From positions 1 to 64,000 of the forward strand of contig NZ_JARHUC010000014.1 of assembly GCF_029223255.1 (NCBI RefSeq): a stretch of 64,000 nt of DNA, written 5' to 3'. The stretch is from Albimonas marina. Its GTDB lineage: Bacteria > Pseudomonadota > Alphaproteobacteria > Rhodobacterales > Rhodobacteraceae. Positions within the stretch are counted from its first letter, which is position 1. Each line of letters begins with the position of its first letter. The notes beneath the pieces are model-generated. The model was not told where the DNA came from. It saw nothing but the letters and a program-made list of their open reading frames with translations, and ran no database searches. Of the stretch, positions 17,609 to 26,256 are shown one piece after another. Both the position numbers and the translations under genes were made by a program.

Positions 17609-17699
17609 GGCCCGCGCGATGACCCCGCCCGCCGCGCCTGCGCCCCCGCCCGCCGCCCGGCCGGCCCGTGCCGTCGCCCCGGCGGCGTTCCCGGGCCCG

Positions 17700-17725
17700 G
17701 AGGCGCCCTGCGGGCGGGCCTGGCT
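17700..17725 (+). repeat. Stand-alone GCGCCCTGCGGGCGGGC module, copy 1
   Basis: GCGCCCTGCGGGCGGGC at 17703-17719, in the potG-potH gap, matches the module found beside palindromic elements A, B and D, but no palindrome follows here. GGAG precedes it and CTGGCTG follows, as in the other copies, so the shared block is about 25 bp. Confidence 0.75.
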
Positions 17726-17824
17726 GTGTCGCGCCCGCCGCGGACGATGTGCGGGCAGGGCGCCTGCGCCGCGGGCCGGCATGCGCTCCGCGCCCTCCCC
17801 TCTCGCCGACCGGAGGCGTTGCCG

Positions 17825-18694
17825 ATGACCTGGATCCTGCGCCGCGGCCGCGCGCTGGTCGTCGCCGCCCCGACCCTTTGGCTGACGCTGTTCTTCCTGG
17901 TCCCCTTCCTGGTGGTCCTGCGCGTCAGCCTGTCCGAGCCCGCCATCGCCCGGCCCCCCTACACCTCGCTGTGGGACTGGCAGGACGGGCTGCTGACGCT
18001 GACGCTCAACATCGGCAACTACCTCTACCTGCTCGAGGACGACCTCTACGTCTCGGCCTACCTGAACTCGATCTGGATGGCCGCCACCTCGACCCTGATC
18101 TGCCTGCTGATCGCCTACCCGATGGCGCTGCTGATCGCCCGCTCGCGCTATTCCAGCCTGCTGCTGATGCTGGTGATCCTGCCGTTCTGGACCAGCTTCC
18201 TGCTGCGCATGTACGCGCTGATCGGGCTGATGAGCCCCACGGGCTTCATCAACTCGGCGCTGGGCCTGATCGGGCTGGGCCCGGTCACGATGCTGCAGAC
18301 CGACTTCGCGATCTACGTGGGCATGGTCACCGGCTACCTGCCGCTGATGATCCTGCCGCTCTACTCCACGCTCGAGAAGCTCGACGGCGCGCTGCTCGAG
18401 GCGTCCCACGACCTCGGCGCCCGGCCCTGGCGGGCGTTCCTCGACGTGACCCTGCCGCTGTCTATGCCCGGCGTGATCGCGGGCAGCCTGCTGGTCTTCA
18501 TCCCCTCGGTCGGCGAGTACGTGATCCCCGCGCTGCTGGGCGGCCCCGACCAGCTGATGATCGGCAAGACGCTGTGGACCGAGTTCTTCAACAACCGCGA
18601 CTGGCCGCTGGCCTCGTCGGTCGCCATCGCCATGCTGGCCTTCCTGGTGGTGCCGATCATGTTCGCGCGCAACGCCCTGGGGGTGAAGGACTGA
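17825..18694 (+). CDS. potH: Polyamine ABC transporter permease PotH
   Basis: A 289-residue inner-membrane permease with six predicted helices. The binding-protein-dependent transport signature that docks PotG is around EASHDLGARPWRAFLDVTLP (~residues 195-214), with FIPSVGEYVIPALLGGPDQL after it, a PotB/PotH hallmark. The ATG at 17825 is chosen because CCGGAGGCGTTGCCG precedes it and homology starts with MTWILRRG. The 216-bp gap from potG is longer than usual and contains a stand-alone repeat module, so the operon may have been interrupted by a repeat insertion without loss of synteny. Confidence 0.92.
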   Translation: MTWILRRGRALVVAAPTLWLTLFFLVPFLVVLRVSLSEPAIARPPYTSLWDWQDGLLTLTLNIGNYLYLLEDDLYVSAYLNSIWMAATSTLICLLIAYPMALLIARSRYSSLLLMLVILPFWTSFLLRMYALIGLMSPTGFINSALGLIGLGPVTMLQTDFAIYVGMVTGYLPLMILPLYSTLEKLDGALLEASHDLGARPWRAFLDVTLPLSMPGVIAGSLLVFIPSVGEYVIPALLGGPDQLMIGKTLWTEFFNNRDWPLASSVAIAMLAFLVVPIMFARNALGVKD

Positions 18695-18716
18695 TGCGAC
18701 GCGGAGGACCGACCCG

Positions 18717-19541
18717 ATGAGCGACTCCCGCATGTCCGGCCGCGGCGCCTCGCGCTTCGCGCTGCCGCTGGCCGCCGCCTTCGGCTTCGCGGTGCTCTAC
18801 GTGCCGCTGGCGATCATGGTGGTCTACTCGTTCAACGCCTCGAAGCTCGCCTCCGTCTGGGGGGGCTGGTCGACGCAGTGGTACGGGGAGCTTCTGCGCA
18901 ACGACCAGATCCTGCAGGCGGCCTGGGTCAGCCTGAAGGTCGCCGCGCTCTCGGCCACGCTGGGCACGATCTTCGGCTGCCTGATCGGCTACGCCATGTC
19001 CCGCTTCGGCCGCTTCCGTCCCCGCCTGCTGCTGTCGGGCATGGCCACCGCGCCCATCGTGATGCCCGACGTGGTCACCGGCCTGTCGCTGCTGCTGCTC
19101 TTCATCTCGATGGAGGGGCTGCTGGGCTGGCCGGCGGAGCGGGGCGTGGACACCATCGTCATCGCCCACGCCACCTTCTGCATGGCCTTCGTGGCGGTGA
19201 TCGTGCAGGCGCGGCTGACCGACGTCGACACCTCGGTCGAGGAGGCGGCGATGGACCTCGGCGCCCGGCAGCCGCGGGTGTTCTTCGACGTCACCCTGCC
19301 GATGCTGACCCCGGCCCTGGTGGCGGGGTGGCTCTTGAGCTTCACCCTCTCGCTCGACGACCTGGTGATCGCGAGCTTCGTCTCCGGCCCCGGCGCCTCG
19401 ACCCTGCCGATGGTGGTCTTCTCGAAGGTGCGGCTGGGCGTGACGCCCGAGATCAACGCGCTCGCCACCCTGATGATCCTGCTGGTCGCCTGCTTCGTGG
19501 GCCTGGCCGCCTGGCGGATGCGCAAGACCGGCAGGGCCTGA
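18717..19541 (+). CDS. potI: Polyamine ABC transporter permease PotI
   Basis: A 274-residue inner-membrane permease, the second half of the translocation channel. Six hydrophobic helices begin with LPLAAAFGFAVLYVPLAIMV. The docking EAA loop is EEAAMDLGARQPRVFFDVTL, followed by FTLSLDDLVIASFVSGPGAS, the PotC/PotI signature. It starts 22 bp after potH behind GCGGAGGACCGACCC and is the last gene of the operon. The next gene is 220 bp away. Confidence 0.92.
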   Translation: MSDSRMSGRGASRFALPLAAAFGFAVLYVPLAIMVVYSFNASKLASVWGGWSTQWYGELLRNDQILQAAWVSLKVAALSATLGTIFGCLIGYAMSRFGRFRPRLLLSGMATAPIVMPDVVTGLSLLLLFISMEGLLGWPAERGVDTIVIAHATFCMAFVAVIVQARLTDVDTSVEEAAMDLGARQPRVFFDVTLPMLTPALVAGWLLSFTLSLDDLVIASFVSGPGASTLPMVVFSKVRLGVTPEINALATLMILLVACFVGLAAWRMRKTGRA

Positions 19542-19765
19542 GCGCCGCCGCGGAGGGGCGGCCCGCCTTCTCTCCGCCGACAGGCCGGCGTCCCCGAGTC
19601 CGGAGGGTCGGCTGCGTCTCCTCAAGCGACGCCCGCGTTCCGCCCTGCGGCGCCGAGGCGTCGCAAACTCCCCTCGCGCCCGGCGGCGCGGGGGCGTAGG
19701 GTGTCGCCGCTTGCCTGCCGCCCGGCAGGACATCCGAGTCGACAAAACCCGTGGGAGAGACGCCC

Positions 19766-20968
19766 GTGACCCGTCGCGCCGCCATCGTCGCGCCCTTGCG
19801 CACCCCCATCGGCCGCTTCGGCGGCGCCTTCAAGGACCTGCCGGTCGAGGACCTGGGCGGCGCCGCCGCCCGCGCCGTCATCGCGCAGTCGGGCGTGGAC
19901 CCGGCGCGCATCGACGACGTGGTCTTCGCCCAGTCCTACGCCAACTCCGAAACCCCCTGCACCGGCCGCTGGATCGCGCTCGCCGCCGGCCTGCCGGTGG
20001 AGGTCCCCGGCCTCCAGCTCGACCGCCGCTGCGGCGGCGGCCTGCAGGCCATCGCCACCGCCGCGATGATGGTCCAGACCGGCGCCTGCGACGCCGTTCT
20101 GGCGGGCGGCGTCGAGAGCATGAGCCGGATCGAGTACTATTCGACCGACATGCGCTGGGGCAAACGCGCGGGCACCGCGCAGTTCTACGACCGCCTCGAC
20201 CGCGGCCGCGAACGCTCCCAGCCCGAGGATCGCTTCGGCAAGATCTCCGGCATGATCGAGACGGCCGAGAACCTGGCCCGCGACTACCAGATCGCGCGCG
20301 AGGACGCCGACGCCTTCGCCGCCGCCTCCCACGCCAAGGCCGACGCGGCCTGGCGCGAGGGCAAGTTCGACGGCGAGGTCATCCAGGTCGACGTGCCCCA
20401 GCGCAAGGGCGATCCGGTGAGCGTGACCCGCGACGAGGGCATCCGCCCCGAGGCCACGGCCGAGAGCCTGGGCAAGCTGCGCGCGATCATGAAGGGCGGC
20501 ACGGTGACGGCGGGCAACGCCTCCCAGCAGAACGACGCCGCCGCCGCCTGCCTGGTGGTCGCCGAGGACAAGCTCGAGGAGCTGGGCCTGGAGCCGATCG
20601 CCTTCCTGACCGGCTGGGCCGCCGCAGGCTGCGAGCCCTCGCACATGGGCATCGGCCCGGCGCCGGCGACCAAGCGGGTGATGGAGCGCAACGGCCTGAC
20701 GCTCGACCAGATGGACCTGATCGAGGTGAACGAGGCCTTCGCCTGCCAGGTCCTCTCGGTGCTGAAGGAGTGGGGGATGTCGGCCGACGACCCGCGCCTG
20801 AACGTGAACGGCTCGGGCATCTCGCTGGGCCACCCGATCGGCGCGACGGGCGTGCGGATCATGACCACGCTGCTGCACGAGATGAAGCGTCGGGGGGCGA
20901 AATACGGCCTCGAGACGATGTGTGTGGGCGGCGGCCAGGGCGTCGCGGCGATCTTCGAAGCCGCCTGA
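19766..20968 (+). CDS. Acetyl-CoA C-acyltransferase (thiolase II, FadA/PcaF-like)
   Basis: A 400-residue classical thiolase. The acyl-enzyme cysteine lies in LDRRCGGGLQAIATAAMMV (~residue 90); EVNEAFACQVL and NVNGSGISLGHPIGATGVRI give the His catalytic regions, and ETMCVGGGQGVAAIFE holds the second cysteine. It should cleave 3-ketoacyl-CoA, or condense acetyl-CoA, in fatty acid, aromatic or PHB metabolism. RRCGGG replaces the more usual RRCGSG, a minor variant. GTG at 19766, behind GGGAGAGACGCCC, is chosen over an in-frame GTG at 19751. Unlike the thiolase at 4445 it has the NEAF motif of degradative enzymes. It stands alone. Confidence 0.9.
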   Translation: MTRRAAIVAPLRTPIGRFGGAFKDLPVEDLGGAAARAVIAQSGVDPARIDDVVFAQSYANSETPCTGRWIALAAGLPVEVPGLQLDRRCGGGLQAIATAAMMVQTGACDAVLAGGVESMSRIEYYSTDMRWGKRAGTAQFYDRLDRGRERSQPEDRFGKISGMIETAENLARDYQIAREDADAFAAASHAKADAAWREGKFDGEVIQVDVPQRKGDPVSVTRDEGIRPEATAESLGKLRAIMKGGTVTAGNASQQNDAAAACLVVAEDKLEELGLEPIAFLTGWAAAGCEPSHMGIGPAPATKRVMERNGLTLDQMDLIEVNEAFACQVLSVLKEWGMSADDPRLNVNGSGISLGHPIGATGVRIMTTLLHEMKRRGAKYGLETMCVGGGQGVAAIFEAA

Positions 20969-20992
20969 GGGCGAGCTCGATACGGAGACCGG

Positions 20993-21020
20993 AAAGGGCG
21001 GCCCCGGGGCCGCCCTTTCG
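20993..21020 (+). terminator. Intrinsic terminator after the second thiolase
   Basis: AAAGGGCGG (20993-21001) pairs with CCGCCCTTT (21010-21018) around a GC-rich loop, about 25 bp after the thiolase stop. The perfect AAA/TTT ends supply the T-tract. Confidence 0.75.
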
Positions 21021-21045
21021 CGTTGCGCGCCGGACTCCCGGGGAC

Positions 21046-21072
21046 GGAGGCGCCCTGCGGGCGGGCTTGGCT
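21046..21072 (+). repeat. Stand-alone GCGCCCTGCGGGCGGGC module, copy 2
   Basis: GCGCCCTGCGGGCGGGC at 21050-21066 follows GGGGACGGAG, as at 7276-7285, and is followed by TTGGCTGCGTCGCGCC, close to the text after copy 1 at 17720. No long palindrome accompanies it. It lies just past a terminator. Confidence 0.75.
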
Positions 21073-21288
21073 GCGTCGCGCCGTCGGGGCCGGGGCGCCG
21101 GACCTGCCGGGCGCCGACCGACGATCGGCGTCCCGCAGCAGGGCCGCGCCGCGGTTGCGTCGGTCCGAGAGGCGGGGCGGTCGACCGGCCCTCGCCACCG
21201 GCCTAGCGTCGTCGACGCCGCAGCCCGGCGCGGGAGGGGGGCGTTCGCCGGACTCGGCCGGCCCGCGCCGGCTCCACCCGGGCGTCGG

Positions 21289-21783
21289 TCAGGCGGGATC
21301 GCCCACCGGCTCGGTCGCCTCGATCTCGGGCACGGCCCAGTTCTCGCCGGCCGCCACCAGGCAGGCGAGGCCGCTGGGCATCGACATGATGATGGTCCAG
21401 GAGCCGGTCTCGGACGAGGCGTAGACCTCGACCACCGACTGTCCGCGCTGCAGGCCGTAGCCGCGGCGCGTCTCCCCGTACTTGGCCTTCAGGCGCGAGA
21501 CGACCTCCGCCCGCACGCCGCAGGTGGGGCCGCCCTGGGCGGGCGTCGCGGCCTGGGCGGCGGCGGGGAGCGGCGGCAGCGCCGCGCCCAGCGCGCCGAG
21601 GCACGCCAGCGCCAGGCCGGCCAGCGACAGGTCGAGGCGCGACCGGCCGGGCCGGGACAGGGCGCGCGGGGAGAGGGCAGGGCGCCGCCCGCCCCCGTGC
21701 GCGGGCGCGGGGCCCGCGGGGGCCTGCGCCGCGCCGGGTCGGAGGCGGGAGGGAGCGGGGCGGAGGTCGGCGTCGCGATCCAT
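21289..21783 (-). CDS. Conserved hypothetical exported protein
   Basis: A 164-residue protein. About 55 residues of Pro/Arg/Ala-rich sequence precede a hydrophobic segment (SLAGLALACLGALGAALPPL) ending in a signal-peptidase-like AAAQA, so the mature part is probably periplasmic. That part contains CGVRAEVVSRLKAKYGETRR, GYGLQRGQSVVEVYAS and GSWTIIMSMPSGLACLVAAG with two cysteines that could form a disulfide. This pattern is familiar from small Rhodobacterales proteins of unknown function. AAAGGTGATGCC precedes the ATG at 21783, but a start closer to the hydrophobic segment would give a more normal signal peptide. It is divergent from mcl2. Confidence 0.65.
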   Translation of the reverse strand: MDRDADLRPAPSRLRPGAAQAPAGPAPAHGGGRRPALSPRALSRPGRSRLDLSLAGLALACLGALGAALPPLPAAAQAATPAQGGPTCGVRAEVVSRLKAKYGETRRGYGLQRGQSVVEVYASSETGSWTIIMSMPSGLACLVAAGENWAVPEIEATEPVGDPA

Positions 21784-22141
21784 GGCATCACCTTTGCGCT
21801 GGGCGCCGGGCGCCGCCGGGGCCCGGACCCCCGAGCCGCCGACCGATCCGGCCGGGCGCCGGTGCTCGCGTCGACGGATCGGCCGCCGGAAGCGCCCCCC
21901 GCCCGAAGCGCCGCGGCCTGTCGCGGCGCCGGGAACGGGAGGCCGCCGATGCCGGCGACGGCCTTGACGCAACGATGCGCGCAAAGGACGAAAGCAAGGT
22001 TAACGCTGGGCCCGTCCCCGGCCGCGACGCCGCGAAAATTGCGCGCGATCCCCTCTCCGGGCCATCTTCTTGCGCAACCGCTCCGCGGACGATATCCCGC
22101 CGGGGTCGTTCCAACCCCTCGCCAGCGCTTCAGGAGCCTTC
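21784..22141. other. Divergent promoter region, no gene seen
   Basis: This 358-bp gap separates the hypothetical exported protein (minus) from mcl2 (plus) and must hold both promoters. TTGACG at 21964-21969 and TTGCGC near 22071 with GATATC 15 bp later are possible promoter elements for mcl2, neither convincing. No open frame with a credible start was found. Confidence 0.4.
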
Positions 22142-23020
22142 ATGTCCGACCTCGCCCGCCCGCGCCGCTCCGTCCTCTACATGCCCGGCGCCAAGGCCCG
22201 CGCGCTGGAGAAGGCCCGCGGCCTGCCGGCCGACTCGCTGATCCTCGACCTCGAGGACGCCGTCGGCCCGACCGAGAAGGTCGCCGCCCGCGAGCTGGTG
22301 GTGCAGACCCTCAAGGACGGCGGCTTCGGCCTGCGCGAGGTGACCGTGCGCGTCAACGGCCTCGACACCGAGTGGGGCGAGGCCGACATCCGCGCCGTCG
22401 CCGCCATGGGCCCCGACGCGATCGTGGTCCCCAAGGTGAACGCCCCCGCCGACCTGCACGCGGTCGAGAAGCTGATGGACGAGGCCGGCGCCCCCGCCTC
22501 GACGAAGATCTGGGCGATGATGGAGACGCCGATCGGCATCCTCAACGCGAAGGAGATCGCCGCCGCCACCCCGCGCCTCGCCTGCTTCGTGATGGGCACC
22601 AACGACCTGGTCAAGGAGCTGGGCGCCCTGCACACCGAGGGCCGCGCCGAGGTGATGACCTCGCTCGGCTGGTGCCTGCTGGCGGCGCGCGCCCATGGGC
22701 TCGCGATCCTCGACGGGGTCTACAACGCCTACCAGGACGCCGAGGGCAACCGCGCGGCCTGCCGGATGGGGCGCGAGATGGGCTTCGACGGCAAGACCCT
22801 GATCCACCCCGCCCAGCTGGACATCGCCAACGAGGAATTCGGGCCCTCGGAGGCCGACGTCGAGCTCGCCCGGCGCCAGGTCGCGGCCTTCGAGGAGACG
22901 CGGGCCAAGGGCGAGGCGGTGGCGGTGGTCGACGGCAAGATCGTCGAGAACCTGCATGTCGAGACCGCCCAGAAGCTGATCGCGCAGGCCGAGGCCATCG
23001 CGAAGATGCAGGCGGGGTGA
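22142..23020 (+). CDS. mcl2: CitE/HpcH-family protein, probable (3S)-malyl-CoA thioesterase
   Basis: A 292-residue TIM-barrel protein of the CitE/malyl-CoA lyase family. RSVLYMPGAKARALEKARGL at the start and DSLILDLEDAVGPTEK carry the CoA- and Mg-binding signature; MMETPIGILNAKEIA and FVMGTNDLVKELGA provide the second metal carboxylates. GKTLIHPAQLDIANEEFG is near the C-terminus. Sequence style and length fit Rhodobacter Mcl2, which hydrolyses (3S)-malyl-CoA to malate and CoA in the ethylmalonyl-CoA pathway, better than Mcl1. A citrate-lyase-like or other aldolase role cannot be excluded. The ATG at 22142 follows CAGGAGCCTTC; an upstream in-frame ATG at 22070 lacks this. Confidence 0.78.
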   Translation: MSDLARPRRSVLYMPGAKARALEKARGLPADSLILDLEDAVGPTEKVAARELVVQTLKDGGFGLREVTVRVNGLDTEWGEADIRAVAAMGPDAIVVPKVNAPADLHAVEKLMDEAGAPASTKIWAMMETPIGILNAKEIAAATPRLACFVMGTNDLVKELGALHTEGRAEVMTSLGWCLLAARAHGLAILDGVYNAYQDAEGNRAACRMGREMGFDGKTLIHPAQLDIANEEFGPSEADVELARRQVAAFEETRAKGEAVAVVDGKIVENLHVETAQKLIAQAEAIAKMQAG

Positions 23021-23110
23021 GGACCGGGCCGGGCGAGCCTCGCGAGGCGGGGCTCGCTCGGGATCTGCCCGGCTGCGCCGGGGCGCGGTTCCCGCGCAGG
23101 GCCGCTTCTG

Positions 23111-23298
23111 AACTCACCAAAGAACAGGGCCGCGCCTGTCCTTCGGATCCGTCCGTCGCTGAAGATGCCTGAGCGAGTCGGCGGGAGGGGTCAAGGACAA
23201 GCCCCGCCAAGAGGCGGGGTCGCTTCGCGATCCTGGACCCCTCCCGCCGACTCGCTCTTTACGGCATCAGCGACGGACGGCTCCGAAGAACAGGCGCT
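23111..23298 (+). repeat. Long palindromic element, copy C
   Basis: Arms at 23132-23297. The inner stem is GAGCGAGTCGGCGGGAGGGG, different from copies A and B, but the right arm changes to match, so pairing is complete. The apex is GCCCCGCC-AAGA-GGCGGGG plus TCGCTTCGCGA. AACTCACCAAAGAACA precedes it, and a GCCTCGCGAGGCGGGGCTCG flank (from 23037) replaces the module seen with A, B and D. It lies between convergent mcl2 and the CAP-domain gene. Confidence 0.9.
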
Positions 23299-23350
23299 CC
23301 GCGGGGCCTGCGGGCGTCGCGCACGGCGCGCCTGGGGCGGGCGGTCCGCG

Positions 23351-23767
23351 TCAGAACTCGGCGGCGAAGACGGCGATCCACAGGCGCTGGTCGTCGGAGA
23401 CGAGGCCGCGGCGGGGATAGCGCGCGGCGGCCGTGCCGATCAGCGTCGTCTCGGGGGAGAGGTTGTTGGCGCGATGGCCATCGGAGCCCTGCCAGGCCGC
23501 GACCGCGGCGGGCGCGTCGGGCTGGCCCATGGCGATGTTCTCGGCGGCGAGCCGCGGGCTGAGGCCCTGGCGCAGCACCCGCTCGAGCGGCAGCGAGCCG
23601 TCGGAGCCGGCATGGTCGAAGGCGCCGTTGCTCAGAAGGTCCGCGGCATGGGCCAGCGCGGCCGCGGTCAGCGCGGGATGGGGGGCGAGCGGGGGCAGCC
23701 CGGCCTCGGCCCGCGCGGCGTTCACGCCCTCGATCAGCGCGGGGCAGGGGCGGGGGGGCTCGCTCAT
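23351..23767 (-). CDS. CAP-domain (SCP/PR1-like) protein without signal peptide
   Basis: A 138-residue protein made almost entirely of a CAP domain. LIEGVNAARAEAGLPPLAPH, ALAHAADLLSNGAFDHAGSD (with the conserved His), AAENIAMGQPDAPAAVAAWQ and GSDGHRANNLSPETTLIGTA are family segments that form the cleft with two His and Glu. Bacterial CAP proteins are normally secreted, yet the frame opens directly with MSEPPRPCPALIEG and has no hydrophobic leader. Either the true start with a signal peptide lies elsewhere and was lost, or the protein is cytoplasmic. The promoter region is shared with the divergent binding-protein gene at 23888. Function is unknown. Confidence 0.78.
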   Translation of the reverse strand: MSEPPRPCPALIEGVNAARAEAGLPPLAPHPALTAAALAHAADLLSNGAFDHAGSDGSLPLERVLRQGLSPRLAAENIAMGQPDAPAAVAAWQGSDGHRANNLSPETTLIGTAAARYPRRGLVSDDQRLWIAVFAAEF

Positions 23768-23887
23768 CGCCGGGGGGCCGCGGGGCGGGCGTTTCGCGCG
23801 CGGGCGCCGAGGGGGCCTTTCCCTGCCGGGCGCGGCGATGCATTCTGCGCCCAAATCGAAACCGACGGGGAACCAGGGGACCACTCC

Positions 23888-25039
23888 ATGAAGCGCACTT
23901 TCCTTTCCGCGGCCGTGGCCGCGCTGATGGCGGCCTCGACCGTCGCGACCGGCGCCGCGGCCGAGACCAAGATCGGCATGATCACCACGCTCTCGGGCGG
24001 CGGCTCGCACCTGGGCATCGACGCCCGCGACGCCTTCATGCTCGCCATCGAGGAGGCCGGCAACCCCGAGGTCGTGGTGATCGAGAAGGACGACGCCCAG
24101 AAGCCGGACGTCGCCAAGAGCCTGGCCGACGAGCTGATCCAGAAGGACAAGGTCGACGTCCTGACCGGCATCATCTGGTCGAACCTCGCCATGGCGGTGG
24201 TGCCCGGGACCGTGCGCCAGGGCGTGTTCTACGTCTCGGTCAACGCCGGCCCCTCCGCGCTGGCGGGCAAGGGCTGCCACGAGAACTACTTCAACGCCGC
24301 CTACCAGAACGACAACCTGCATGAGGCGATGGGCGCCTACATGAAGGAGCAGGGCTTCAAGAAGCCCTTCATCGTCGCCCCCAACTACCCCGCCGGCAAG
24401 GACAGCCTGACCGGGTTCAAGCGCCTCTACGAGGGCGAGCCGGTGGCCGAGATCTACACGCAGCTCGGCCAGACCGACTACGCGGCCGAGATCGCGCAGA
24501 TCCGCGCCTCGGGGGCGGATTCGGTGTTCTTCTTCCTGCCCGGCGGCATGGGCATCGCCTTCATGAAGCAGTACGCGGGCGCGGGCGTGGACATCCCCGT
24601 CTTCGGCCCCGCCTTCTCCTTCGACGAGGTGATCCTGGGCGCCGTGGGCGACGCGGCCATCGGCGTGAAGAACACCGCCGAGTGGAGCCATGACCTCGAC
24701 ATCGCCAAGTCGAAGGCCTTCGTCGAGGCGTTCAAGGCCAAGTACGGCCGCACGCCGACGATCTACGCGGCCCAGAGCTACGACGCGGCCAACCTGATCC
24801 TGTCGGCCATCGCCAAGGCCGATCCCAAGACCGACCCCGACGGGTTCCGCGCGGCGCTGAAGGCGGCGGAGTTCGACTCGGTGCGCGGCGACTTCAAGTT
24901 CGGCAACAACAACCACCCCATCCAGGACATCTACGTCCGCGAGGTGGTCGCCGGCGAGGGCAAGCCCACCAACAAGGTGATCGGCGTCGCGGTGAAGCAG
25001 CGCCAGGACGTCTACGCCGCCGAGTGCGACCTGAAGTGA
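23888..25039 (+). CDS. Branched-chain-type ABC transporter substrate-binding protein
   Basis: A 383-residue type I periplasmic binding protein. The signal peptide ends around ATGAAA (residue 25), then ETKIGMITTLSGGGSHLGID opens the Leu/Ile/Val-binding fold. PFIVAPNYPAGKDSLTGFKR and FFFLPGGMGIAFMKQYAGAG are typical of PF13458 members. The family includes binders of branched-chain amino acids but also of aromatic acids, amides and short organic acids, and the cleft sequence does not decide. It is the first gene of a transporter set (permeases and ATPase from 25336), although a 296-bp gap with small hairpins separates them. Confidence 0.88.
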   Translation: MKRTFLSAAVAALMAASTVATGAAAETKIGMITTLSGGGSHLGIDARDAFMLAIEEAGNPEVVVIEKDDAQKPDVAKSLADELIQKDKVDVLTGIIWSNLAMAVVPGTVRQGVFYVSVNAGPSALAGKGCHENYFNAAYQNDNLHEAMGAYMKEQGFKKPFIVAPNYPAGKDSLTGFKRLYEGEPVAEIYTQLGQTDYAAEIAQIRASGADSVFFFLPGGMGIAFMKQYAGAGVDIPVFGPAFSFDEVILGAVGDAAIGVKNTAEWSHDLDIAKSKAFVEAFKAKYGRTPTIYAAQSYDAANLILSAIAKADPKTDPDGFRAALKAAEFDSVRGDFKFGNNNHPIQDIYVREVVAGEGKPTNKVIGVAVKQRQDVYAAECDLK

Positions 25040-25335
25040 AGCCGATCGCCGGGGGCGCCGACGCGGGCGCCTCCGGCGAGCCTTCCGCAGGCGCCGCTTC
25101 GCGGCGCATCGCCGCCCACAGGGCGGCCTGATCTCCGGCCCGCGCCGCGCAGCGGCGCGATCCCGCCCGAAGGGCGGCTCCCCCATCGCGGAACCGTCGC
25201 GCCGGCGGTCTCTCGCCCCCCCCTCCGCCGGCCTCGCTCCGCCAGGGCCCGGCGCCTCCCGTCCGCAGGACGAGACGCCGCGCAGCGGCGCCTGCGTCCG
25301 CCCTCCCTGATCCCGACCTCGACCGCGGAGACCCG
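25040..25335. other. Hairpin-rich gap between binding protein and permease genes
   Basis: No gene is seen. The stretch is crowded with short inverted repeats of the type GGCGCCGCTTCGCGGCGC and GCGCCGCGCAGCGGCGC. They may attenuate transcription or protect the upstream mRNA end, so that the binding protein is made in excess over the membrane parts, as is common for such operons. No T-tract marks a full terminator. Confidence 0.4.
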
Positions 25336-26256
25336 GTGACCCTCGCCCTGATGATCGAGCAGCTGCTGAACGGGGTTCAGCTCGGCGTGATGCTGTTTCT
25401 CGCCGCCGCGGGCCTGACGCTGGTGTTCGGCGTGATGGGGCTGATCAACCTCGCTCACGGCTCGCTCTACATGACCGGCGCCTTCGTCTGCGCCTGGGTG
25501 GCGGGGAGCACGGGCAGCTTCTGGCTGGGGCTGGTCGCAGGCGCCCTGGCCGCCGCCGCGGCGGGCGCGGTGGTCGAAGTGCTGGTGCTGCGCCGCCTCT
25601 ACGACCGCGACCACCTCGACCAGGTGCTGGCGACCTTCGCGCTGATCCTGATCTTCTCCGAGGGGGCGCGCTGGATCTTCGGCCCGCAGCCCCTGTGGCT
25701 GGACGTGCCGGCCGCCCTTCAGGGCGCCGTGGCGCTGCCCGGGGGCGCGGCCTACCCGGTCTATCGCCTCGCCATCATCGGGGCCGGCATCGCCGCGGCG
25801 GTCCTGCTGTGGCTGCTGATCTCGCGCACCCGCATGGGCATGCGGATCCGTGCGGGCGAAAGCGACCGGGAGATGATCGGCGCGCTGGGGGTGAACATCG
25901 CCGTCCTCTACACCGCCGTCTTCGCGCTGGGGGCGGGGCTCGCGGGCTTCGCCGGCGCCTTGGTCGGCGCGCTGCAGTCGGTGCAGGTGGGGATGGGCGA
26001 GCCGGTGCTGATCCTCGCCTTCGTGGTCATCGTCATCGGCGGCATCGGCTCGATCAAGGGCGCGCTCGTGGGCGCGCTGCTGGTGGGCGTGGTCGACACG
26101 CTGGGCCGCGTCTTCCTGCCGATGGGCTTCGCGGCCTTCCTGCCGCCCTCCGAGGCGTCGGGCGTCGGCGCCGCCGTCGCCTCGCTCCTGATCTACCTGC
26201 TGATGGCCGGCGTGCTGGTCGTGCGGCCCAAGGGACTCTTTCCGGCTGATGGCTGA
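25336..26256 (+). CDS. livH: Branched-chain-type ABC transporter permease LivH
   Basis: A 306-residue inner-membrane permease with about eight hydrophobic helices, from LGVMLFLAAAGLTLVFGVMG to LIYLLMAGVLVVRPKGLFPA. GLINLAHGSLYMTGAF near the start and VIVIGGIGSIKGALVGALLV near the end are LivH signatures. It starts with GTG at 25336 behind CGCGGAGACCCG. Its last eight bases overlap livM, indicating translational coupling. Confidence 0.9.
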   Translation: MTLALMIEQLLNGVQLGVMLFLAAAGLTLVFGVMGLINLAHGSLYMTGAFVCAWVAGSTGSFWLGLVAGALAAAAAGAVVEVLVLRRLYDRDHLDQVLATFALILIFSEGARWIFGPQPLWLDVPAALQGAVALPGGAAYPVYRLAIIGAGIAAAVLLWLLISRTRMGMRIRAGESDREMIGALGVNIAVLYTAVFALGAGLAGFAGALVGALQSVQVGMGEPVLILAFVVIVIGGIGSIKGALVGALLVGVVDTLGRVFLPMGFAAFLPPSEASGVGAAVASLLIYLLMAGVLVVRPKGLFPADG

